DNA of 64,000 nucleotides. Source: Marinagarivorans cellulosilyticus (GTDB taxonomy: Bacteria > Pseudomonadota > Gammaproteobacteria > Pseudomonadales > Cellvibrionaceae). Made by a program: the position numbers and the translations under genes. The DNA lies in NCBI RefSeq assembly GCF_021655555.1, contig NZ_AP023086.1, positions 3,316,685 through 3,380,684 of the forward strand, written 5' to 3'. Below are positions 17,801 to 24,524 of the stretch, one piece after another; the first letter of the stretch is position 1; each line of letters opens with the position of its first letter. Below the pieces are notes generated by a model. The model was not told where the DNA came from. It worked only from the letters and a program-made list of their open reading frames with translations, and ran no database searches.

Positions 17801-18688
17801 GCCGCGCCGCAATGCCGGGCCAAATTCAATTTCGGCAATTTGGTTTAAGGTAATCGGGACATTGTTGCGCTGTGTAATGACGGTGCGGCGTAAATCATCG
17901 AGTGATTTAATAAACCCAAGCCCCCGTATCACATATTCAACGGCATTAATTTCGATGGTGCGTGCGCCAACATCTAAATTGCTGGCGCGCACAGCGTCAA
18001 ACACTTCGGCTAAAGATATGTTGTAAGTGCGCAACGCATTTGGGTCTACGTCAATTTGATACTCTTTAACAAAGCCCCCAATAGAGGATACTTCGGCAAC
18101 GCCTTCTACGCCTTGAAGTGCATAGCGCACTAACCAATCTTGGGTAGAGCGAAGCTCGTGTAAATCCCAGCCGCCGGTGATGGCGCCTTGGTTATCGTGG
18201 CCCTCTAGGGTATACCAAAAAACTTGCCCTAACGCGGTAGCATCTGGCCCTAGCTTGGGTTGTACGCCTTCTGGCAGAGTACCGGCAGGTAAGCTGTTGA
18301 GTTTTTCGAGAATTCGGCTGCGCGCCCAATAAAATTCTACATCTTCTTTAAATATAATATAAATAGACGACACCCCAAGCATGGAGTAACTACGCACGGT
18401 TTTTACCGCGGGCAAACCTAAAAGCGTAGTGGTGAGCGGATAGCCTATTTGATCTTCTATATCTTGCGGTGAACGACCGGCCCATTCGGTGAAAACAATT
18501 TGTTGGTTTTCGCCAATGTCGGGGATGGCATCAACAGGTACTGGGCTTCTAGCAACGTGGTCGTTATGCCAGTCAAACGGTGCAACTAAAAAGCCCCAAA
18601 AAATCAGGCCCGCCGTCAGTAAAAACACAACGGCCTTGTTGCGTAGGCTAAAGCCTATTAATGCGTGTAAAGGGTTAAATTTATTCAT
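14900..18688 (-). CDS. cusA: CusA/CzcA-family heavy-metal RND efflux pump
   Basis: The proton-driven inner-membrane pump of a tripartite metal exporter, probably copper/silver. The protein has an N-terminal TM helix, two large periplasmic loops and TM clusters, with the TM4-type proton-relay segment AIAIGSIVDMGIVLTEN. The RLVMLQSGMRAPMGLKVFG segment is methionine-rich, as in CusA-type pumps. At about 1262 residues it is some 200 longer than E. coli CusA; an insert around residues 535-650 adds roughly four extra hydrophobic helices between the TM clusters. The start MNKFNPLH overlaps the adaptor stop by eight bases; an ATG seven codons earlier is less likely. No outer-membrane channel gene is seen nearby. 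Confidence 0.9.
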   Translation of the reverse strand: MNKFNPLHALIGFSLRNKAVVFLLTAGLIFWGFLVAPFDWHNDHVARSPVPVDAIPDIGENQQIVFTEWAGRSPQDIEDQIGYPLTTTLLGLPAVKTVRSYSMLGVSSIYIIFKEDVEFYWARSRILEKLNSLPAGTLPEGVQPKLGPDATALGQVFWYTLEGHDNQGAITGGWDLHELRSTQDWLVRYALQGVEGVAEVSSIGGFVKEYQIDVDPNALRTYNISLAEVFDAVRASNLDVGARTIEINAVEYVIRGLGFIKSLDDLRRTVITQRNNVPITLNQIAEIEFGPALRRGALNKEGSEAVGGVVVARHGENPLNVIQRIKEKIATISPGLPSKTLADGTVSQLNIVPFYDRTILIKETLGTLERAISQQLLITFIVVILFMLHVRSALLIAGIMPLAVLSAFIGMKLFNVDANIVALSGIAIAIGSIVDMGIVLTENIQRHLQAAPANSKRIDVIYRACTEVAGAVVTATLTTIISFLPIFTMEAAEGKLFTPLAYTKTFTLFGAIVISVILIPPLAHALLKPAFKSRYSAIISRLIWAVIALVGLGIIALNITNSSALLPLWLGIIILAFALFHAVKARLSQPHQRATTILLSLLLALVMALQLAASWHPLGVARGWENAFFVVFLLGGLMAFFAVFLRFYEAILHALLRAKSAFLAVACAIVIFGFCVGLGVNVVFSFIPASLKNTPQWQALATALPGLGKEFMPSLDEGSYLFMPTTMPHASIGEAMDILQKQNIAISNIPEVDQVVGKLGRAESPLDPAPISMIETMISFKSEYKSDVNGRILRFAYENDAFIRDSQGKLIIDDEGKPYRQWRDNIKKPDDIWQAIVQAGSLPGATSAPKLQPIAARLVMLQSGMRAPMGLKVFGPDLTSIENTALQIEALLKTVPSIQPDTVFADRIVGKPYLEIEIDRNAIARYGIKIKTVQEVIEVAIGGKPVTQTVEGRERYPVRVRYQRELRDSIESIENILVAAPDGTQVPLKELSTIHYLRGPQTIKTEGTFLVGYVLFDKSTGFAEVTTVEQARDTLNRSIANGELTLPAGVSYQFTGSYENQLRAEKKLMLIIPIALLAIALILHLQFKSLFITTIIFSAIIFAWCGGFIFIWLYSQPWFLDVTLWDKNLRDIFQMGNVNLSVAVWVGFLALFGIATDDGVLMSTYLKQHFKEQKPKTINAIRAITVQAGARRARPAIITTATTLIALLPVLTSNGRGADIMIPMGMPIFGGMVLAIMTIFIVPILFCSAAEFKLKMYARVQP

Positions 18689-20654
18689 CGGTATTACCTG
18701 TTTGGTCATTACCGGCGGTTAACTGCGCTTTGGTTTCACCGCATTTCAGCATGGCTTCGCCAAAATAAGGGTTTTGTAAAGCTGGCTTTTTTTGTAGCCA
18801 ATTAGCCCCGCGATCAGGATGCGCCATAGGGCAATACATTTGGTAAATAGGGTAGTTAAAGCTCTGGTTGTGCAGGTTTACCCCTTGCAATAAATAATGG
18901 CTAAGTGTTTCAAAATGCGGCAAGCGTATTTGGTCAAGCGTGTGGCTGTTTTGCATCTTGTCGATTAATTGATAAAGCGAAGGCAGTGTTTGGCTAATAG
19001 GCTGCATGGCCGCCAATTGTTGCTTGGCATGGGGTAGGTCGTCTGTGGCGAGTGCTGTTTGCAGTGCAAAATACAGCGGCATTAACTGTTGTATTGTTTT
19101 GGCATCTAGTGCTGCAGCGTCAAGTTGTCCTGTGCTGGTTTTAGCAGGGCTAACGTGGAGTGGGTTTGATGACTGTGGTGCTGCGTGTAAATGGTTGTGG
19201 CCGTGATTGTGTTGGCTGGGGTTCATCATGCTCGGTTTAGCTTGAATTTGTAGGGCGCTATCAATTTTAAAAGCACCGTGGGTGACTACGCGCTCACCTT
19301 CATGTAGGCCGCTGTTGACAATAAACACGTCGCCGGCGCGTGGCCCAAGGTTAATTTCTCGGCCTTCAAATACGGGGCCTGATGATGCATTTATTTGCAC
19401 ATAAACTACTGCGCGTTTACCTGTACGCAAAGCGGCGCTGGCGGGCACCACTAAAGGTGCATTGTGGTCAATATTGGCAAGGTAGCCCAGTTGCTCGACC
19501 GGGACTAAATCCATGCCGCAAATATCGCACTGGCCGGCGGTATCTTTAATAATTTCTGGGTGCATAGGGCTTATCCATTTGCCCATTAATTCTGGTGAAT
19601 AAACTTTACCGGCAAGTGCAATTTGGGAGCGTACAATAGCCTTGGAAAACATGCCGGGCTTTAGCTTTTGATGCTCATTGGGAACATTAACGCGAATAGA
19701 AACTGTGCGTGTTTTACGGTCTATTTCGGGATTAATAAAAGTGATTTTTCCTTCAAAGACTTCGCCAGGGTAGGCTTCCACTGTAAAGCTAACGGCTTGC
19801 CCTAAACGCAGCCATGCAAGATCCGATTCGTAAGCCTCTAGGCGTAGCCATAAATTATGCATGTCCACAATGGTAAACAACGATTGGCCAGTTTGAAGGT
19901 AATCACCGGTATTAACATTTTTTTGTGTTACTACGCCGCTAATGGGCGCTTTTAATTCAAACTCATCTAGCGCAGTGCCCCGTTTAATAATGGCGTTAAT
20001 TTGATCGGGTAGCAGGCCCCACAGGCGCAGTTTTTCTTTCGCCGATTTTACCAGCGTGCTGTTGTTATCGTAGCGTTTGGTTGCGCTAATTAGCTCGCTT
20101 TGGGCCGATCGCAACTCTGGGCTGTATATGCGCGCAAGGTGCTGGCCTTGTTTTACAGGCACACCTACAAAACTGACATAAAGCTCATCAATACGCATGG
20201 GGAAGCGCGCACTCAATGATTTTATTAATGTTTCATCATAATCGAGTTTACCCACAAGCCTCACTTTAGCTTCGGGAAAACGGCGCTCGACAGGGCTGGT
20301 TTGAATGTCCGCTAGGGCGCGGGCATTTTCGCTAAGGCTTAACGTATGGCGGCCATTACTGTGGTTATTTTTTGCCAGCGGTGTGTCATCGGTGGCTTGT
20401 GGATTTTGTGTGGGGATCAAATCCATACCGCAAATGGGGCACTGGCCAGCGGTGCTTTGTTGTATTTGCGGGTGCATTGCGCAGGTCCAAACTTGCGTTT
20501 GTACTGGGGCAACAGATGGCGGTGTCGCATTTGCTGCTGGGCCGCCTAGGCTTGATGCTGGTGCGTCGCTGGGTGTATTCACGCTGCAGCGGCCTAACAT
20601 AAATGTGCTAGCCACTAATGCCGTACCAATAATAAGAAGTGTTGATTTATTCAT
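18681..20654 (-). CDS. cusB: CusB-like RND periplasmic adaptor with two metal-binding domains
   Basis: The membrane-fusion component linking the RND pump to an outer-membrane channel. After an N-terminal export segment come a heavy-metal-binding domain (CAMHPQI then CPICGMDLIP, about residues 57-82) and the barrel-sandwich and beta-barrel adaptor core (about 110-350). A second, unusual metal-binding domain (MHPEI then CDICGMDLVP) is embedded near 360-390. A His-rich stretch (QHNHGHNHLH, near 490) precedes a C-terminal DUF3347-like helical domain ending in YCPMAHPDRGANW and a further CGET. The 657-residue length reflects these additions. It precedes the pump with an eight-base overlap. The motifs point to copper or silver. 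Confidence 0.88.
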   Translation of the reverse strand: MNKSTLLIIGTALVASTFMLGRCSVNTPSDAPASSLGGPAANATPPSVAPVQTQVWTCAMHPQIQQSTAGQCPICGMDLIPTQNPQATDDTPLAKNNHSNGRHTLSLSENARALADIQTSPVERRFPEAKVRLVGKLDYDETLIKSLSARFPMRIDELYVSFVGVPVKQGQHLARIYSPELRSAQSELISATKRYDNNSTLVKSAKEKLRLWGLLPDQINAIIKRGTALDEFELKAPISGVVTQKNVNTGDYLQTGQSLFTIVDMHNLWLRLEAYESDLAWLRLGQAVSFTVEAYPGEVFEGKITFINPEIDRKTRTVSIRVNVPNEHQKLKPGMFSKAIVRSQIALAGKVYSPELMGKWISPMHPEIIKDTAGQCDICGMDLVPVEQLGYLANIDHNAPLVVPASAALRTGKRAVVYVQINASSGPVFEGREINLGPRAGDVFIVNSGLHEGERVVTHGAFKIDSALQIQAKPSMMNPSQHNHGHNHLHAAPQSSNPLHVSPAKTSTGQLDAAALDAKTIQQLMPLYFALQTALATDDLPHAKQQLAAMQPISQTLPSLYQLIDKMQNSHTLDQIRLPHFETLSHYLLQGVNLHNQSFNYPIYQMYCPMAHPDRGANWLQKKPALQNPYFGEAMLKCGETKAQLTAGNDQTGNTDE

Positions 20655-20844
20655 GGCTGTACCTAACTTGCAGCAAACAGGTGTTTTGCCGCACGGTTAA
20701 AACAAAAGTTGATTTACTTAAAAGCTAAAAGAGCGCCCCAATAAGAGGTTAAACTTCAGAGTGGCTCATTAGTTTGTGTGCTTGATACCGACCAGCAAGG
20801 CGTTCAGTTTGCTGATACACAAATAACAGGCACACGAATGCTGT

Positions 20845-21279
20845 TTAAGCCCGTATGGGTGGGCGGTAAAGGGGGCTGCGCGGTGCAGAGGTGAAGTTTT
20901 CGGTATTTGCAGAAAGCGTAAAGCTATAAGGCGAAAATGTCGGTAATTGAAGGCCTTGGGATGCAAAGTGTGCCGAGCATGCGGCATTGCCACACAGTTT
21001 ATGGCTGCAGTAAAAACAGTCTTTGCTAAGTGTTTTTTTGCCGTGGTCATTGAATGTTGTTGTGGTGTTTACAGTAGGCGCAGTGCCGTGGCAATGCTTG
21101 CCAACCTGTGGTGCTTCACTGGCGGGAGTCGGCTGCGCAGCGCTATTCAATGCTTGCTGGCTTATGGTGGCCGCTTGCCCGGTTAGCATCACGCAGACTT
21201 TTGCGCTGCTGGCTAAGCTTTGCGCAGCAAAGACTAGCAGGGCAAATAGCATGAATTGTTGGTGCAAGCGTTTAGACAT
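20845..21279 (-). CDS. Cys/His-rich exported protein of copper operon
   Basis: A 144-residue protein with a signal peptide (FALLVFAAQSLASSA). Its mature part holds clustered potential metal ligands: KVCVML, KHCHG and DCFYCSHKLCGNAAC. The end, PLYRPPIRA, resembles DUF2946/CopL-type small proteins that accompany copper-resistance genes. It lies immediately upstream of the adaptor and pump on the same strand with a 190-base gap, so it is probably the first gene of the operon. A periplasmic copper buffer or sensor role is inferred. No named family is certain. Confidence 0.7.
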   Translation of the reverse strand: MSKRLHQQFMLFALLVFAAQSLASSAKVCVMLTGQAATISQQALNSAAQPTPASEAPQVGKHCHGTAPTVNTTTTFNDHGKKTLSKDCFYCSHKLCGNAACSAHFASQGLQLPTFSPYSFTLSANTENFTSAPRSPLYRPPIRA

Positions 21280-21301
21280 TGTTGGGCCGTATGGTGGTGG
21301 T

Positions 21302-21319
21302 AAGGCGAAGTCTTGCCTT
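21302..21319 (-). promoter_or_regulatory. Inverted repeat upstream of copper operon
   Basis: AAGGC-N8-GCCTT lies about 25 bases upstream of the first gene of the efflux operon. Its size and position are compatible with a MerR-family (CueR-like) operator, but no clear -35/-10 pair with a 19-20 base spacer was identified. Confidence 0.25.
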
Positions 21320-21445
21320 GAGTTTAATTTTTGAGCTTCACTATTGCAAGGTCGAAGGGGCGTTTCTGCCTGCTTTGCTTTGCTTTAGCTGTGGCTAAGG
21401 CCATACTCAGCAATTGGGTACCTCAAAACCTTGAAAGCACAGTTA

Positions 21446-21482
21446 AGCCATCAAAGTCTACGCAGCTCCTTGGGCTACCTGC
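21446..21482 (+). repeat. Short dispersed repeat with hairpin, copy 2
   Basis: GCCATCAAAGTCTACGCA matches 13027-13044 at 17 of 18 positions and is followed by GCAGCTCCTTGGGCTACCTGC, a foldable imperfect palindrome. Confidence 0.45.
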
Positions 21483-21509
21483 TGTTTCTGCGCTAAACAA
21501 GGCGCCGCA

Positions 21510-21698
21510 TTACCGGAGTGCTTTGTCGATAAGGTATTTTACGTAGCGTGATTCCAAAATGGCTGCGTCGCAGTGCGTACGGCCTATTTTGTCATTGCCA
21601 TCGTGTTGAAAGCCGTACCTATTGTATAGCGCTATTGCACGTTCGTTATTTTTGATAACCCATAGATAAAGCGCGCGCCAATGTTGACAACTGATCAA
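21510..21698 (-). pseudogene. GNAT acetyltransferase C-terminal remnant
   Basis: The frame encodes LWVIKNNERAIALYNRYGF, the conserved C-terminal helix-strand of GNAT N-acetyltransferases (N-x-x-A-x-x-x-Y-x-x-x-G-F), followed by about 30 residues. The acetyl-CoA-binding loop (Q/RxxGxG/A) and the N-terminal half are missing, and no in-frame extension exists upstream. It is therefore read as a truncated gene. The surrounding 21280-21907 interval holds a short dispersed repeat and nothing else recognisable. Confidence 0.6.
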
Positions 21699-21907
21699 AT
21701 GTCTTGCAAACGGAGTGGGTCCGTATATGCCCTTTTATCAATACTAAGGGCGAAACCTTATCGCTTACAGAAATGAGGCGTCGATGTATATGTCCCTCGC
21801 TTTTCATTGACGGCTTACGAGACCTGTGAAATTATTGGTCCAACCGGTTGGGTACCTATTATTTCTGACCTAGCAACCTAAAAACTCTAAAGAGTACGAG
21901 CCAAAAC

Positions 21908-22219
21908 GTGAAACTTCTCGGCACCCTAAGCGCACTAGTCGGATTTACTTTATTACTCATAAATTGGATATTTCTAGGGCTTGCTACTTTGGCTGCAGGT
22001 TTATGGATAACTGGGCTACTATCGTTAAATTGTAGGGGGGTAGGTATCTTGTTGATTATAGGCTCTCTTGCTTTTGCTTTTCATCATAGCTTTACTTATT
22101 GGGTCTTATCGACATTGCTGCTAGGTGTTTGCTTCGTAGGCTATAGCTTTTTTAGTGACCACGACCTTGTCGATGACCTTACGGATGCCGATAACTATTT
22201 TGACGGTGATAGCGATTAA
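21908..22219 (+). CDS. Small integral membrane protein, unknown
   Basis: A 103-residue protein with three or four hydrophobic segments (about residues 5-22, 24-40, 45-62 and 65-80) and a strongly acidic tail with many Asp residues. The start is GTG. No family is recognised and there is no close neighbour on the strand. The length, hydrophobic periodicity and sharp acidic C-terminus support a real gene. Confidence 0.55.
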   Translation: MKLLGTLSALVGFTLLLINWIFLGLATLAAGLWITGLLSLNCRGVGILLIIGSLAFAFHHSFTYWVLSTLLLGVCFVGYSFFSDHDLVDDLTDADNYFDGDSD

Positions 22220-22222
22220 AGA

Positions 22223-22280
22223 ACACCTCTAAAAATAGTAAGTGTTTTAGTGTGGATAAGGAGCACAGCTCGGATCACTG
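22223..22280 (-). repeat. Half copy of the CTCTAAAAAT element
   Basis: CACCTCTAAAAATAGTAA and the following GTGTG...AAGGA...CGGA match the right arm, read inward, of the inverted-repeat element at 37623-37762. The other arm is absent, so this is a decayed or solo end. The rest of 22220-22590 holds no gene I could support. Confidence 0.5.
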
Positions 22281-22590
22281 AATTAATTTAGTTTTTTGCA
22301 GTAGCATAAAGGTGTGGTGCTACTATCTCGGGAATTGTGCATTATTATAGATGCCCTTAGGTTGCTTCTTGAATTAGTCTCTTTTATGTGAGGGCTCAAT
22401 GCCCCCTAAACGACTCAGTTAATTCGGCGGTAAAGTGTAGGCTGGTGCAGCACATACTTTTTGGACATTGCTGAGTCGCGCTCTAGTAGTCATTAATAGT
22501 TTTGACGAATGTTGATGCTTGCTAAGTACGGTAAAGATTGCTTTATTGGCAGACCGCACTTTGCCGCAAGGCTTTAGCATCTTCAGATCG

Positions 22591-22770
22591 CTATTTCTTT
22601 TGCAAAATTTCTAGGGTGTCGATTTCTTTTCGGATATTTTCTGCTTCATCACTTAATTGAGAATAGCGTTTAATATCGCCGTTCCTTTGAGCTGTCATGG
22701 CTTGTTCGAGCTTTGCTTTATAGCTTTTGTCGAGTTTTGCAATAGGGTTTTTGGTGAATAGCTTAAACAT
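22591..22770 (-). CDS. DUF6435-like small protein
   Basis: A 59-residue charged helical protein starting MFKLFTKNPIAKLDKSYKAK, ending in a predicted coiled coil (AQRNGDIKRYSQLSDEAENI). The opening MF-x-LF-x-x-x-PI-x-KL is typical of the DUF6435/Lacal_2735 group of small cytoplasmic proteins of unknown function. The longer upstream frame has no supporting features, so this internal ATG is chosen. It is divergent from the next gene. Confidence 0.7.
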   Translation of the reverse strand: MFKLFTKNPIAKLDKSYKAKLEQAMTAQRNGDIKRYSQLSDEAENIRKEIDTLEILQKK

Positions 22771-22949
22771 AGTCGGCCTGTGTAAAAGGTTAATGTGATC
22801 TTTACGCATTGGTTGGGCTATTAGATTGCTTTGCTCTGAGCTTGTTTTTCCCTCACAAACGCTGTCATCCATCGTGTATTCCACAGCGTAAGAGCTGCAG
22901 TTGGCTTAGATGCTGACAAAGCTTTCAAACCAATTATTGTGAGGGTGTT

Positions 22950-23264
22950 ATGGAACTTGTCATTCAGGTAGTGGAAGGTGGCTTGTATATCGCAAGGCTA
23001 AACCAGCCGGAGCACAGTGAGCGCTGGCTGCGGGTTATATGCCAGCGCCGTGGCCTTAGTTACAAAGCGAATATGCGTTTTCACAGTTTGGCCCACGTGC
23101 GCGAGTACTTTGAGCCATTACAGCCTGCTTTCGTGTGGCTGGAACATCATTCAGCTTACGACGAAATGATTGGTATGCATTCTACCGAAAAGGTTTGTCG
23201 GCAACCGCTGTATTGGTATTGCCAAGACAAAACATCAACAAACAGTATGCGTGCTTCAGCATAG
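22950..23264 (+). CDS. DUF6482-like small protein
   Basis: A 104-residue cytoplasmic protein (MELVIQVVEGGLYIARL) with a compact alpha/beta pattern. It resembles DUF6482 proteins of marine gammaproteobacteria; no function is known. GAGGG lies seven bases upstream of the ATG. It is 38 bases upstream of the FAD oxidoreductase gene and may be co-transcribed with it, DUF2256 and the photolyase. Confidence 0.65.
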   Translation: MELVIQVVEGGLYIARLNQPEHSERWLRVICQRRGLSYKANMRFHSLAHVREYFEPLQPAFVWLEHHSAYDEMIGMHSTEKVCRQPLYWYCQDKTSTNSMRASA

Positions 23265-23302
23265 CGCAGTTCCAGCACTTTTTTTGTAGCTAGAGGTTGC
23301 CA

Positions 23303-24319
23303 ATGAATAGTGGTAAAAAAATTGCGATTGTTGGCGTCGGTATTAGTGGCCTAAGTGCTGCTAGGGAGTTTGTTAATCGGGGCTACGAAGTAACAGTGTT
23401 TGAAAAATCGCAAGGGCTAGGCGGCCGAGCCAGTACGCGTCGTTTGCCTTGGGCTTATGTTGATGTGGGTGTTCAGTACTTTACAGCTAGCGATCCGGTT
23501 TTTAAGCGTGAAGTTGCGCGTTGGCTTAAGCGCCGGCAAGTCGCAAAGTGGCAATTTACTCCAGCAGTTTATGCTGATGGTGCGTTTAAACTGTCGCCAG
23601 ATAACCAAGAACGTTGGGTTGGCACCTCGGCAATGCGGGTTTTATCGCACGATATTGCCTCAAATGTAGATATTATTTTGCAGCAGCGCATTAAGCACCT
23701 AGAGCCTTGCCCGCGTGGCTGGCGCTTGGTGAGTGAGAATGGCCCGTTTGAGTATTTCGATTGGGTGGTTAGCTCGCTGCCACTTGAACAAGCTTTACCG
23801 TTAATTTCTAACCATAGTGCGATGCTAAATAATATTTCACCGCCGCACCGCAGCGTATGGGCGTTAGCACTAGCAACTAAAGGTTTAGTGCCCCCTTTTA
23901 TTCAGGGTGTTTTTAGCCACGATACTGTTCGCTGGTTATCCCGTGCATCTTTAAAACCTGGCTTTAAACGCATTGATCAAGGTGATGTCGATTTTGATGA
24001 TGTTTGGGTAATGCACTTTCAGGAGTCGTGGTCTGAGCTAAAGGGAAGGGCATTGCCACACGCCGAACTTCAAGCTGTTGCTAGTCGTTGGTTTAATAAA
24101 ATGCTGGCCTCGGCTGGTGTGTGCCCAGTATCGGTGCTTGCCAGCCATGGGCATTTTTGGAAGTACGCCCAAATGAATGCACCCATAGCCGAAAAACCAC
24201 AGCCCTTTGTGGATGGGACACGGCGCATAGCGGCTATTGGCGCTTGGTGTGGCAGTGGCCGCTATGAAGATGGTTTTTTATCTGGCTTGTCTGTGGTGAG
24301 CGCAATTGATGGCGCATAA
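23303..24319 (+). CDS. FAD-dependent oxidoreductase (renalase/amine-oxidase-like)
   Basis: A flavoprotein with an N-terminal dinucleotide-binding motif IAIVGVGISGLSAA, then FEKSQGLGGRAST, as in renalase-like NAD(P)/FAD amine oxidases. The C-terminal FAD contact region reads GAWCGSGRYEDGFLSG. Length (338 residues) is normal for the group. The ATG is preceded by GAGG; an upstream TTG is less likely. Its stop overlaps the DUF2256 start, which is followed by a photolyase, a common gene order in marine bacteria. A redox role linked to flavin or light damage is inferred from context only. Confidence 0.85.
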   Translation: MNSGKKIAIVGVGISGLSAAREFVNRGYEVTVFEKSQGLGGRASTRRLPWAYVDVGVQYFTASDPVFKREVARWLKRRQVAKWQFTPAVYADGAFKLSPDNQERWVGTSAMRVLSHDIASNVDIILQQRIKHLEPCPRGWRLVSENGPFEYFDWVVSSLPLEQALPLISNHSAMLNNISPPHRSVWALALATKGLVPPFIQGVFSHDTVRWLSRASLKPGFKRIDQGDVDFDDVWVMHFQESWSELKGRALPHAELQAVASRWFNKMLASAGVCPVSVLASHGHFWKYAQMNAPIAEKPQPFVDGTRRIAAIGAWCGSGRYEDGFLSGLSVVSAIDGA

Positions 24320-24458
24320 AAAACTTTTTCTGGCAAAAAAATATTGCTCGGTTTGCGAGCGGCCGTTTAGTTGGCGAAAACGCTGGCAGTCTTGCTGGGA
24401 TCAGGTCAAATATTGTTCGAAGCGCTGCGCAAAGGCAAAAAAGGGTACAGATATCTAA
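24309..24458 (+). CDS. DUF2256 small zinc-ribbon-like protein
   Basis: A 49-residue protein with paired cysteines: YCSVCERPFSWRKRW, then SCW and KYCSKRC. This is the DUF2256 pattern, usually found beside photolyase or cryptochrome genes. It is probably a small metal-binding protein; its function is unknown. The ATG lies inside the end of the oxidoreductase gene (11-base overlap), and the photolyase follows. Confidence 0.88.
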   Translation: MAHKKLFLAKKYCSVCERPFSWRKRWQSCWDQVKYCSKRCAKAKKGTDI

Positions 24459-24524
24459 CGCTTGTTGGCTAATAACTCTTTTGCTCCATTTAATCGATCG
24501 CGACATTCAGGAGAAAGTACGACA

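Noticed and set aside
21331..21546. 71-codon plus-strand frame
   Set aside because: It crosses the dispersed repeat and the GNAT remnant in antisense and shows no protein-like conservation.
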